The notes under the pieces: model-generated
Seen by the model: the letters and a program-made list of their open reading frames with translations, nothing else
Told to the model about the DNA's origin: nothing
Database searches by the model: none
In this document: one piece after another, positions 8,952-17,117 of the stretch
Numbering within the stretch: the stretch's first letter is position 1
Layout: the number at the start of each line of letters is the position of its first letter
Assembly (NCBI GenBank): GCA_026002935.1
Contig: BPGH01000001.1
Location: 2,281,965 to 2,345,964 of the forward strand
DNA length: 64,000 nucleotides
From: Acidimicrobiia bacterium
Lineage (GTDB): Bacteria > Actinomycetota > Acidimicrobiia > IMCC26256 > PALSA-610
Direction: 5' to 3'
Position numbers and translations under genes: made by a program

Positions 8952-10310
8952 ATGGAGCGCAGGATCTTCGGGCTCGAGAACGAGTACGGCGTCACGTGCA
9001 CGCTGCGCGGCCAGCGCCGGCTGAGCCCGGACGAGGTGGCGCGCTACCTGTTCCGCCGCGTGGTGTCGTGGGGCCGCTCCAGCAACGTGTTCCTCGAGAA
9101 CGGCGCCCGCCTCTACCTCGACGTGGGCAGCCATCCCGAGTACGCGACGCCGGAGTGCGACTCGATCCACGACCTCGTCGTCCACGACAAGGCGGGGGAG
9201 CGGATCCTCGAGAGCCTCGTGCAGAGCGCGGAGCAGCGCCTGCGCGAGGAGGGCATCCGTGGCGAGGTGTTCCTGTTCAAGAACAACACCGACAGCGCCG
9301 GCAACTCCTACGGGTGCCACGAGAACTACCTCGTCGAGCGCGACGGCGACTTCTCCAAGTTCACCGACGTGCTGATCCCGTTCCTCGTCAGCCGGCAGGT
9401 GTACGCGGGCGCCGGGAAGGTGCTGCAGACGGCTCGCGGCGCCATGTACTGCATCGCGCAGCGCGCCGAGCACATCTGGGAGGGCGTGTCGAGCGCGACC
9501 ACCCGCTCGCGGCCGATCATCAACACCCGCGACGAGCCGCACGCCGACGCGGAACGGTTCCGGCGGCTGCACGTCATCGTGGGCGACTCGAACATGAGCG
9601 AGTACGCGACGTTCCTGAAGGTCGGCGCGACCTCGATCATCCTGCGCATGCTCGAGGAGGACGGCGCGCCCTGGCGCGACCTCACGCTCGAGAACCCCAT
9701 CCGCGCGATCCGCGAGATCAGCCACGACATCACCTGCCGCCGGCGCGTGCGGCTCGCGAACGGGCGCGAGCTGTCGGCCGTCGACATCCAGAACGAGTAC
9801 CTGACCCGGGCGCTCAAGTTCGCGAAGCGCCGCGGGCTGCCGCCCCTCGAGCAGCGCGCGCTCGAGATGTGGGAGCACGTGATGACCCACCTGGCGTCCG
9901 ACCCGTTCGCCCTGCGCACGGAGGTCGACTGGGTCGTCAAGTACCACCTGATCGAGGCGTACCGGCGCCGCGGCGACCTGCCGCTCACGCACCCGCGTGT
10001 CTCGCTGCTCGACCTCGCCTACCACGACGTGTCGCGGAGCCGCTCGCTCTACTACCTCCTCGAGCGCCGCGGCCAGGTCGAGCGCATCGTCACCGACGAG
10101 GAGATCGACGCGGCGGTGACGACCCCGCCGCAGAGCACCCGCGCCCGCCTGCGCGGCGCGTTCATCAAGCGGGCCAAGGAGCGCAAGCGCGACTACACGG
10201 TCGACTGGGTGCACCTCAAGCTGAACGACCAGGCGCAACGCACCGTGCTGTGCAAGGACCCGTTCAAGGCGCGCGACGAGCGGGTGGAGCGCCTCATCGC
10301 GAGCCTCTGA
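8952..10310 (+). CDS. pafA: Pup--protein ligase PafA
   Basis: A 452-residue ligase, the same length as Mtb PafA. It forms an isopeptide bond between the C-terminal glutamate of Pup and a lysine of the target. Glu9 (FGLENEYG) and the catalytic base Asp57 ([16 protein letters not shown]) fall at the same numbers as in characterised PafA proteins; nucleotide-binding [17 protein letters not shown] follows. The ATG at 8952 is chosen because the family always begins MxRRIFGxENEYG. A TACACT box lies 11 bases upstream. It resembles dop in fold but lacks the Dop insertion. Confidence 0.97.
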   Translation: MERRIFGLENEYGVTCTLRGQRRLSPDEVARYLFRRVVSWGRSSNVFLENGARLYLDVGSHPEYATPECDSIHDLVVHDKAGERILESLVQSAEQRLREEGIRGEVFLFKNNTDSAGNSYGCHENYLVERDGDFSKFTDVLIPFLVSRQVYAGAGKVLQTARGAMYCIAQRAEHIWEGVSSATTRSRPIINTRDEPHADAERFRRLHVIVGDSNMSEYATFLKVGATSIILRMLEEDGAPWRDLTLENPIRAIREISHDITCRRRVRLANGRELSAVDIQNEYLTRALKFAKRRGLPPLEQRALEMWEHVMTHLASDPFALRTEVDWVVKYHLIEAYRRRGDLPLTHPRVSLLDLAYHDVSRSRSLYYLLERRGQVERIVTDEEIDAAVTTPPQSTRARLRGAFIKRAKERKRDYTVDWVHLKLNDQAQRTVLCKDPFKARDERVERLIASL

Positions 10311-10311
10311 C

Positions 10312-11374
10312 GTGCCGACCTTCCGGACGGGCACGGTCGTCGCGGTCCTCGCCGAGCGCGAGGGCCTGCAGCGGGTCGAGGTCGACCTCGGCGCCGGGCC
10401 GGAGCGGGCCTACGTCCTGACCCGCCTCACGGGCGACGTCGCGGCCGGCGACCGGGTCGTCGTGAACACCACCGCGGTCGAGCTGGGGCTCGGCACCGGG
10501 CGGCTGGCACGTCGTCCACTGGAACCTCGCGCGCGAGAGCTGGTCGGAGCCCGGACCGGGCCACGTCATGAAGCTGCGGTACACCAGCCTGCAGGCCGAC
10601 GTCGGCTGCGCCGAGGAGCACGCGCCCGAGCTCGCCGGCACCGCGTCGATCGGCGGGATGCCGGTGGTGGCCGCCGGCCTGCACAGCCAGGTCGCGGCCG
10701 TCGCGGCCGCCTTCAAGCACGCCGCCCCGGCCGCCCGTCTCGCCTACGTCATGACCGACGGCGCCGCGCTGCCGCTCGCCCTGTCGGACCTGGTCGCCGC
10801 GCTGCGCGGCGCGGGGCTCGTCGACGTGACCGTGACCTGCGGGCACGCCTTCGGCGGCGACCTCGAGGCCGTCTCGGTGCCCGCCGCGCTGGCCGTCGCC
10901 CGGTACGTGGGGCGCGCCGACGCGGCGGTGGTCGCGATGGGCCCGGGGATCGTCGGCACCGGCACCCGCCTCGGGCACACGGGCCTGGAGGTGGGCGGCG
11001 TGCTCGACGCGGCCGCCGCGCTCGGTGGGATGGCGATCGCGGCGCTGCGCGCCTCCGACGCCGACCCGCGCGAGCGTCACCGCGGGGTCTCCCACCACAC
11101 GCGCACCGCGCTCACGCTCGCGACGCGCAGCCGGGTCGCCGTGGCCCTGCCGGCGGTCGGCGGCCCGACCGAGGCGCGCCTGCGCGCCGACCTCGACGCC
11201 TCGGGCATCGCCGCCCGGCACGACGTCGTGCCGGTCCCGCCCGTCGGCGTCGTCCGGTTGCTCGAACGGCACGGCCTGCACGTCACGTCGATGGGCCGCC
11301 CCGCGGCGGACGACCCGGTGCTGTTCGAGGCGGCCGCCGCGGCGGGGATCCTCGCGGCGCAGCACCTAGGCTGA
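10312..11374 (+). CDS. DUF3866 family protein, frameshifted
   Basis: The protein matches the DUF3866 family, found in many Actinobacteria and Firmicutes and of unknown function. After a beta-rich N-terminus comes the family hallmark WHVVHWNLARE, then a large alpha/beta domain with MKLRYTSLQADV, SHHTRTAL and GPGIVGTGTRLGHTGLE. The frame changes by +1 at the G-run 10498-10500; with one G fewer the reading is ...GLGTGGWHVVHWNLARE and the product has 353 residues. The gene starts one base after pafA and its stop lies inside the pafB promoter box, so it is embedded in the pupylation operon. A role in this pathway is suggested only by position. Confidence 0.8.
11367..11372 (+). promoter_or_regulatory. 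-10 box of leaderless pafBC transcript
   Basis: TAGGCT overlaps the last codons of the DUF3866 gene and ends six bases before the pafB GTG. This would allow pafBC to be transcribed as a leaderless message apart from the upstream genes. Confidence 0.5.
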
Positions 11375-11378
11375 GCCC

Positions 11379-12305
11379 GTGGCGGACGCACCGAGCCGCG
11401 TCGAACGCGTCCTCAACCTCCTCGCGCTGCTGCTCGACACCCGCGTCCCGCTGACGCGCGACGAGATCGTGCGCGAGGTGAGCGGCTACCCGCCCCAGCA
11501 GTCCGCGTACCGGCGCGCGTTCGAGCGCGACAAGGAGATCCTGCGGGGGATGGGCGTGCCGATCACGACCCGCCCGGTGGGCGACGCCGGAGAGACCGGC
11601 TACATCGTGCACCCCGACGACTACTACCTGCCCGACCTCGGCCTCACCCCCGAGGAGACGGCGGCGCTGCGGGTCGCGGTCGGCGCGGTGTCGCTCGGCA
11701 GCGGCGCCGGCGAGGGCGCGCTCATGAAGCTGGGCGGGGCCGTGGCGGGCGCGGGCACGCCGATCGCGTCGCTCCCGCTCGTGCCGGCCCTCGCCACGCT
11801 CTTCGAGGCGTTCCGCCGCCGGGCGGTGGTGACGTTCCGCCACCGGGGGGCGAGCCGGACGGTCGAGCCGTGGGGCCTGACCTCCAAGCGCGGCCACTGG
11901 TACCTGGTCGGCTGGGACCGCGACCGGGGCGCGATCCGGGCGTTCCGCGCCGACCGCATCGAGGGCGACGTCGAGGTCGGCCCGGCCGGCGGCTTCGACC
12001 CCCCGGCCGACTTCCGGCCCGACGACCACGTCGAGGACCGCCCGTGGATGCTCGGCGACGACGAGCCGGTCACGGTGCGGCTGCTCGTCGACGCCGACCA
12101 CGCGGACCGCGCGCTCGAGCTCCTGCGCGGCGACGCGAAGACCGTGACGCGCCCCGACGGCGCCGTCGAGGTGGAGGTGACGGTCACGAACCGGGCCGCG
12201 TTCCGCTCGGTCGTGCTCGACCTCCTCGACCACGCCGTCGTGTGCTCGCCGCCCGACGTGCGCGACGACGTCGTCGCGTGGCTCGAACGGATCGCCGCCC
12301 GGTGA
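11379..12305 (+). CDS. pafB: WYL-domain transcriptional regulator PafB
   Basis: A 308-residue protein with an N-terminal winged helix-turn-helix (residues ~1-80) and a WYL domain (~140-210, ...WYLVGWDRDRGAIRAFRADRI) plus the C-terminal WCX extension. PafB and PafC act together as a transcription activator of the LexA/RecA-independent DNA-damage response in mycobacteria, sensing single-stranded DNA through the WYL domains. The GTG start fits the leaderless box upstream. The stop overlaps the pafC start (GTGA). Confidence 0.92.
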   Translation: MADAPSRVERVLNLLALLLDTRVPLTRDEIVREVSGYPPQQSAYRRAFERDKEILRGMGVPITTRPVGDAGETGYIVHPDDYYLPDLGLTPEETAALRVAVGAVSLGSGAGEGALMKLGGAVAGAGTPIASLPLVPALATLFEAFRRRAVVTFRHRGASRTVEPWGLTSKRGHWYLVGWDRDRGAIRAFRADRIEGDVEVGPAGGFDPPADFRPDDHVEDRPWMLGDDEPVTVRLLVDADHADRALELLRGDAKTVTRPDGAVEVEVTVTNRAAFRSVVLDLLDHAVVCSPPDVRDDVVAWLERIAAR

Positions 12306-13279
12306 GCCCGCGGCCCGTCGCCGAGACCGAGATCCAGCGGATCCTCGCGCTGGTCCCGTGGATCGTCGGCCACCCCGGCACCACCAAGGACGCGATCGCG
12401 CGTCGCTTCGGGATCAGCGTCGCGCAGCTCGAGCGGGACCTGGCGCTGGTGTGCATGATCGGGGTGCCGCCCTACTCGCCCGGCGACTACCTCGACGTCG
12501 AGGAGGGGCCCCAGGGCGAGGTCACGATCCGGATGGCCGACACGTTCCGGCGGCCGCTGCGGCTCTCGCCCGCCGAGGGCCTGGCCCTGCTCGCCGCCGG
12601 CCGGGCACTGCTGGCCGTCCCCGGATCGGACCCCGACGGCCCGCTCGCGACGGCGCTCGGCAAGCTGGAGCGGGCGCTCGGCGTGCCCGACCTGGTCGTC
12701 GAGGTCGCGCGGCCGCCGCACCTCGACGCGGTGCGCGACGCGGTCGCCCGTCACGAGCGCGTCGAGATCGACTACTGGTCGGCGGGCCGGGACGAGCTGG
12801 CGACGCGGCGCATCGATCCCGCCGTCGTGTTCTTCGCGCTGGGCGCCTGGTACGTCGGCGCCTACTGCCACCGCGCCGGCGCGGAGCGGATGTTCCGCGT
12901 CGACCGCATCCGGGCGCTGCGCCCGACGGGGGAGCGGTTCACGCCCCCCGAGACACGCCTCGGGCCCGGCGAGGTGTACAGCCCCGCACCCGGCGACGCG
13001 CGGGTCACGCTCCGGCTCGCCCCGGCCGCGGCCTGGGTGGCCGAGCACCACCCGACCGAGTCGGTCACCGAACGGCCCGACGGCCACCTCGACGTGGTGC
13101 TGACCGTGAGCGAGCGGGGGTGGCTCGAACGGCTCCTGCTGCGGCTCGGCGACGACGCCGCGGTGCTCGAGCCGCCGCAGTGGCGGGACGCCGCGGCCGA
13201 GGCCGCCCGACGCGTGCTCGCCCGCTATACCGGGGGACCGGACGAGCCTCGGATCCGGGGTCGGCGCGCCGAGGGATGA
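12302..13279 (+). CDS. pafC: WYL-domain transcriptional regulator PafC
   Basis: A 325-residue partner of PafB with the same HTH-WYL-WCX plan. The HTH region is diverged (PGTTKDAIARRFGISVAQLERDLALVCMIG); the WYL domain shows IDYWSAGRDE and WYVGAYCHRAGAERMFRVDRI. It starts at the GTG overlapping the pafB stop by four bases and ends five bases before lepB, so pafB-pafC-lepB look like one unit. The longer open frame upstream of 12302 lies inside pafB and is not real. Confidence 0.92.
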   Translation: MSPRPVAETEIQRILALVPWIVGHPGTTKDAIARRFGISVAQLERDLALVCMIGVPPYSPGDYLDVEEGPQGEVTIRMADTFRRPLRLSPAEGLALLAAGRALLAVPGSDPDGPLATALGKLERALGVPDLVVEVARPPHLDAVRDAVARHERVEIDYWSAGRDELATRRIDPAVVFFALGAWYVGAYCHRAGAERMFRVDRIRALRPTGERFTPPETRLGPGEVYSPAPGDARVTLRLAPAAAWVAEHHPTESVTERPDGHLDVVLTVSERGWLERLLLRLGDDAAVLEPPQWRDAAAEAARRVLARYTGGPDEPRIRGRRAEG

Positions 13280-13283
13280 GAGG

Positions 13284-13955
13284 ATGACGGAAGTGGACGC
13301 TGCTTCGCCCGCCGGGCCGCCCCGGCCTCCCGACGCCGAGGCGGAGCAGGCCCTCGCGGCGCCCGCGCCCGCCGCCGGCGGGGAGCCCGCCGCCCCGCCC
13401 TCCCGGCGGCGGACCGAGCCGAAGCGGTCGCGCAAGGGGACCCGCCAGTTCCTCGAGTGGCTGCTGCTGATCGCGGCGGCGCTCGGGATCGCCCTGCTGA
13501 TCAAGGCCTTCCTCTTCCAGGCCTTCTACATCCCGTCGGAGTCGATGGTGCCGACGCTCCTGCGCAACGACCGGGTGCTGGTGAACAAGCTCTCCTACCG
13601 GCTGCACGACGTGCACCGCGGCGACATCGTCGTGTTCGAGGCGCCCGAGGGCCAGGAGCAGGACGACGTGAAGGACCTCGTCAAGCGCGTGATCGGGCTG
13701 CCCGGCGAGCAGATCGAGGCCCGCGACGGCCGCGTCTACATCGACGGCGAGCCGCTCGAGGAGGACTACCTGCCGCCGGGCACGGTGAGCGAGAACCTGC
13801 CGCTCACCACGGTGCCGGCCGACGCGGTGTTCGTCATGGGCGACAACCGCAGCCAGTCGCGTGACTCACGGGTCTTCGGGCCGATCCCCACCGACGACAT
13901 CGTGGGGCGGGTGTTCGTGCGCATCTGGCCGCCGTCGCGCATCTCGTTGATGTAG
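13284..13955 (+). CDS. lepB: Signal peptidase I
   Basis: A 223-residue type I signal peptidase that removes signal peptides from secreted proteins. A proline/alanine-rich cytoplasmic tail (~50 residues) leads to one transmembrane segment (~57-76). The Ser/Lys dyad is visible as Ser87 in PSESMVPTL and Lys134 in VKRVIGLPG; GDNRxxSxDSR box E is present. The gene starts four bases after pafC and was probably drawn into the same transcript; it lies near tatAC, which also act in export. Confidence 0.95.
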   Translation: MTEVDAASPAGPPRPPDAEAEQALAAPAPAAGGEPAAPPSRRRTEPKRSRKGTRQFLEWLLLIAAALGIALLIKAFLFQAFYIPSESMVPTLLRNDRVLVNKLSYRLHDVHRGDIVVFEAPEGQEQDDVKDLVKRVIGLPGEQIEARDGRVYIDGEPLEEDYLPPGTVSENLPLTTVPADAVFVMGDNRSQSRDSRVFGPIPTDDIVGRVFVRIWPPSRISLM

Positions 13956-13970
13956 GCGCGAGCGCCCCGC

Positions 13971-14711
13971 TCACGCCCCGCGGCCCTCGTCGCCGGCGAG
14001 CCACTCGCCGACGGTCGCCACCATGCGGTCGGGCCGGTCGCAGTAGACCGCGTCGACGCCCATGCGCAGCAGCGCCCGCAGGTGCCGCACCTCCTGGGCG
14101 TCCCAGGCGAACGCCCGCACCCCGAACCGCTGGAACAGCGCGACGAGCCCGGCGGTCCACTCGCTGTGGTGCAGGTTCATCGCGTCGACGCCCGCGGCGG
14201 CGAGGTCGTGGGCGTGGCGTTCGAGCGGGGCGGGGAGCGCCTTGCGGCGCGTCGAGTGGACGAGGCGCACGGCCGGGTCGGCGCGCAGCGCCTGCAGCAC
14301 CCCGACGTCGGGCGAACACACCCACAGGCGCTCGATCGCCCCCGCGTCGCGGGCGACGCGCAGGAGGGCGGGCCCCGCGGCGGGGTCCTTCAGGTCGACC
14401 GAACACTCGAAGTCGGTGCCGAGCTGCGCGTACACGTCGGCGAGGCGGGGAACGCCGAGCTCGGCGAGCTCCGCCGCGGTGGAGGCGGCGACCCGGCGCC
14501 GCCGCAGGCCGGCGCGCACCGTGGCGTCGTGGGTGCAGACCACCTCGCCGTCGGCCGAGCACCACACGTCGGTCTCGATGCCCGACGCGCCGGCCGCGAG
14601 GGCGAGGCGGAACGCCGCGATCGTGTTCTCGGGCGCCTCCAGCCGGGCGCCGCGGTGGGCGAAGGTGATCACGGGCAACGGGGGCAACACCACTCGTGCG
14701 ACGGCCGGCAC
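13971..14711 (-). CDS. Glycerophosphodiester phosphodiesterase
   Basis: A 246-residue GDPD-family TIM barrel that hydrolyses glycerophosphodiesters to glycerol 3-phosphate and an alcohol. Signature residues are FAHRGA (catalytic His), APENT, GIETDVW and THDATV near the start, SVDLKD in the middle and the final DAVYCDRPD. There is no signal peptide, suggesting a cytosolic UgpQ-like enzyme. The start is uncertain; a later GTG just before VITFAHRG would also fit. It faces lepB with only 15 bases between their stops. Confidence 0.88.
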   Translation of the reverse strand: MPAVARVVLPPLPVITFAHRGARLEAPENTIAAFRLALAAGASGIETDVWCSADGEVVCTHDATVRAGLRRRRVAASTAAELAELGVPRLADVYAQLGTDFECSVDLKDPAAGPALLRVARDAGAIERLWVCSPDVGVLQALRADPAVRLVHSTRRKALPAPLERHAHDLAAAGVDAMNLHHSEWTAGLVALFQRFGVRAFAWDAQEVRHLRALLRMGVDAVYCDRPDRMVATVGEWLAGDEGRGA

Positions 14712-14825
14712 GGCACCGGCACTCCGGTCCGGGGTTCCTCAAGCGGCCCCGGGGGCCTGCCGAAGGGTAGGGCACGCCAGGACGGCGAGAGGCACGTGAC
14801 GCGAACACCAGGGACGGGGTGCACG

Positions 14826-15176
14826 GTGACGACCATCAGGGCCAACTGCCCGAGCTGCGGAGACGTCCAGCTGACGGCCGACGATCTCACCGTCCGCGTC
14901 TGCGCGGACGACGAGCGCGGGTCGTACTGCTTCCGCTGCCCGGCCTGCCAGCGGGCGGTGGCGAAGGAGGCGAGCCGCCGGATCGTCGACCTGCTCGTGT
15001 CGAGCGGCGTGCGGATGCAGGTCTGGCGCCTGCCCGCCGAGCTCGGCGAGGCGCGGGTCGGCCCGCCGCTCACCCCCGACGACCTGCTCGACTTCCACCT
15101 CCTCCTGCAGGAGGACGGGTGGTTCGGCGAGGTCGAGGAGCAGGTCCGCCGGTCGCTGAACCGCCAGGACCGCTAG
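14826..15176 (+). CDS. Small zinc-ribbon protein
   Basis: A 116-residue protein of unknown function. Two CxxC pairs (CPSCGD near the start and CFRCPACQ ~30 residues on) form a zinc ribbon, followed by a helical region and an acidic C-terminal part that resembles a dimerisation or protein-contact segment. Such small proteins are often found beside tat or transcription genes in Actinobacteria. The GTG at 14826 is chosen for closeness to the first CxxC; an in-frame GTG at 14796 would add ten residues. The stop codon overlaps the promoter-like box of the next gene. Confidence 0.7.
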   Translation: MTTIRANCPSCGDVQLTADDLTVRVCADDERGSYCFRCPACQRAVAKEASRRIVDLLVSSGVRMQVWRLPAELGEARVGPPLTPDDLLDFHLLLQEDGWFGEVEEQVRRSLNRQDR

Positions 15177-15186
15177 GGTCGGCGCC

Positions 15187-15387
15187 GTGACCTGGCTCGT
15201 CCCCCTCGCCGTCGCCGCCCTCGGCGCCGCCGCGGTCGCCGCCGCGCTGCGCCGCTGCCTCGGCGAGATCGCCCCCCTGCGCGACGCGTTCGCCCGCTAC
15301 CGCGGCGACGTCGCGCCCGCGCTCGTGCGGGTGCGCTCGGAGACCGACGCCGCCCGCGAGCGCCTCGCCCGCCACCCCCGCGCCTGA
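15187..15387 (+). CDS. Small single-span membrane protein upstream of tatA
   Basis: A 66-residue product: one N-terminal transmembrane helix followed by an arginine-rich amphipathic cytoplasmic helix, a plan similar to TatA/TatB but without the Phe-Gly hinge. No family is recognised. A TAGGGT box at 15174-15179 lies seven bases before the GTG, fitting leaderless transcription. Position and frame quality favour a real gene; function unknown. Confidence 0.6.
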   Translation: MTWLVPLAVAALGAAAVAAALRRCLGEIAPLRDAFARYRGDVAPALVRVRSETDAARERLARHPRA

Positions 15388-15465
15388 CGCCCGGCGCGGG
15401 CCGCCCCGCGACGCGCCGGTACGATCGGGCCGACCGAGCACCGCCCGCGTGCGCGGCCGCTGCTG

Positions 15466-15828
15466 ATGAACCTCGGGCCCGGTGAGATCCTCGTCATCTG
15501 CGTCGTCGCGCTGCTCGTCTTCGGGCCGCAGCGCCTGCCGGAGCTCGCGCGGCAGGTCGGCGCCGCGATGCGTGAGCTGCGCCGCTGGCAGGACACCGTG
15601 CGCACGGAGCTGCGGGAGGCCCTCGACGAGGCCCCGGCCGGCGCGCCGGGCGCCGCGCCGGGTGCGTCCGGGACCGCCGCGGTGACCCGGCCGCCCGCGG
15701 GCCCGGTCCCCGGGCCCGCCGAGGAGGACCGGGACCACGCGCCCCCGCCCGCCGCCGCGCCCCCGGTGCGGCCGGACCCGGGCGACGACGGCGGTTTCGC
15801 GGGCCCCCCGAGCGGGTCGTTCCGGTAG
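15466..15828 (+). CDS. tatA: Twin-arginine translocase subunit TatA/TatB
   Basis: A 120-residue protein with a single N-terminal transmembrane helix (residues ~4-19), the hinge FGPQRLPELARQVG and an amphipathic helix, then a long Pro/Ala/Gly-rich acidic tail. Together with TatC it moves folded proteins with twin-arginine signals across the membrane. TatA and TatB cannot be told apart by sequence here; only one such gene is present in the window. A TACGAT box lies at 15420-15425, some 40 bases upstream. tatC follows after 12 bases. Confidence 0.92.
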   Translation: MNLGPGEILVICVVALLVFGPQRLPELARQVGAAMRELRRWQDTVRTELREALDEAPAGAPGAAPGASGTAAVTRPPAGPVPGPAEEDRDHAPPPAAAPPVRPDPGDDGGFAGPPSGSFR

Positions 15829-15840
15829 TCGGGCGCGCCG

Positions 15841-16599
15841 ATGGCGAGTGGCGAGCACGCGCACGACGGCGGGCAGATGACGCTCGTCGAGCACCTGGCC
15901 GAGCTGCGGCGGCGCCTACTCGTGAGCGTCGCCGCGGTCGTGGTCGCCGGGATCGTCGTGTTCGTGGCGTTCCCCCAGATCCTGTCGTGGCTCGAGGGCC
16001 CGTACCGGGAGGTCACCGCCGGGCAGGGCGCGTGCCCCGACGACGGCTGCGACCTCGTGGCGACCGACCCGCTCGCACCGTTCCTCGTGCGGGTCAAGGT
16101 CGCCGGCTACGGCGGCCTCGCGCTGGCGGTCCCGGTGGTCGCCTGGGAGATCTGGCGGTTCGTCGTCCCGGCGCTGCGCCCGAACGAGAAGCGCTACGCG
16201 GTGCCGTTCATCCTCGCGGCGGTGGCCCTGTTCGCGCTCGGGTGCGTGGTCGCGTGGGTCACGATCGAACGGGCGCTCGAGTTCCTGCTCGTCGGCTCGG
16301 TGGGCGGCGAGATCCAGCCGTTCGTGACCGCCGACCGCTACCTGACGCTCGTGATGCTCATGTTCGTCGCGTTCGGCGCGGCGTTCGAGTTCCCGCTCGT
16401 GCTCGTCGCGCTGTTGCTGTCGAACGTGGTCTCGACCGCCTCGCTGCGCCGCGCCCGCCGGTGGGCGGTCCTCGGCCTGACGGTGTTCGCGGCGGTCATC
16501 ACCCCGAGCCAGGACCCGTTCTCGATGCTGTTCATGGTTGTACCGTTGTACGTCTTCTACGAGGCGGCGATCGTCGTCGGGCGGGTGATGAAGCGGTGA
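15841..16599 (+). CDS. tatC: Twin-arginine translocase subunit TatC
   Basis: A 252-residue six-span membrane protein, the signal-recognition core of the Tat system. Family landmarks are the N-terminal MTLVEHLAELRRRL, the first-loop FLVRVKVAGYGG segment with EIWRFVVPALRPNEKRYA, and the late ITPSQDPFSMLFMVVPLYVFYE. Glu in HLAELRRR, which contacts the twin-arginine motif, is kept. The stop overlaps the next gene's GTG (GTGA). Confidence 0.96.
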   Translation: MASGEHAHDGGQMTLVEHLAELRRRLLVSVAAVVVAGIVVFVAFPQILSWLEGPYREVTAGQGACPDDGCDLVATDPLAPFLVRVKVAGYGGLALAVPVVAWEIWRFVVPALRPNEKRYAVPFILAAVALFALGCVVAWVTIERALEFLLVGSVGGEIQPFVTADRYLTLVMLMFVAFGAAFEFPLVLVALLLSNVVSTASLRRARRWAVLGLTVFAAVITPSQDPFSMLFMVVPLYVFYEAAIVVGRVMKR

Positions 16600-17117
16600 G
16601 CCCCTCACGGTCGAAGAAGCGGCCCGTCCGGCGCGCACGGACCCGGCGGGAGGTCGTGACGGCGGTCCTCGGCGCGGTGGCGGTCGTCGCGGGGACGCTG
16701 CTGTCGGTCTGGCTGCTGCGCCCGGGCCCGCCCGGCACGGAGGGCACCGGCGGCCTCGCGACGCGCCAGCCGCGCGCCACCTGGCTCGTGGTCGGGACGC
16801 TCGCGGCGCTCGGCGCGTACGCCTGGTGGGCCCGCCGCGGACGCCACCGTCGGGGTGCGCGGCGGGGCCTCGTCCTGGCGCTCGGCGCCCTCGCCCTGCT
16901 CGGCGGGGCGGCCGCCGCGGCCCGGTGGTGGCCCGGCGGGCTGCTGCGCGAGTACGAGCCGCCGTTCGACCCGGCCGACCTCGAGGAGGTCCCGGCGCCC
17001 GAGTCGAGCGCCCCGCCGGGCACCGCGGGCGCGCCGACCTCGGCGCCCGCGACGCCCACGACCGCGGCGGCGACCCCGACGACCGCCCCGTCGGCGACGA
17101 CGTCCGGGAGCCCGTGA
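16596..17117 (+). CDS. Small membrane protein between tatC and helY
   Basis: A 173-residue protein with a basic N-terminus (SRSKKRPVRRARTRR), three hydrophobic segments (about residues 20-40, 60-78 and 90-108) and a Thr/Pro/Ala-rich tail of ~45 residues. Not recognised as a known family. It overlaps tatC and the helicase gene by four bases on each side, so it is part of the same operon. The low-complexity tail may be extracytoplasmic. Confidence 0.68.
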   Translation: MSPSRSKKRPVRRARTRREVVTAVLGAVAVVAGTLLSVWLLRPGPPGTEGTGGLATRQPRATWLVVGTLAALGAYAWWARRGRHRRGARRGLVLALGALALLGGAAAAARWWPGGLLREYEPPFDPADLEEVPAPESSAPPGTAGAPTSAPATPTTAAATPTTAPSATTSGSP

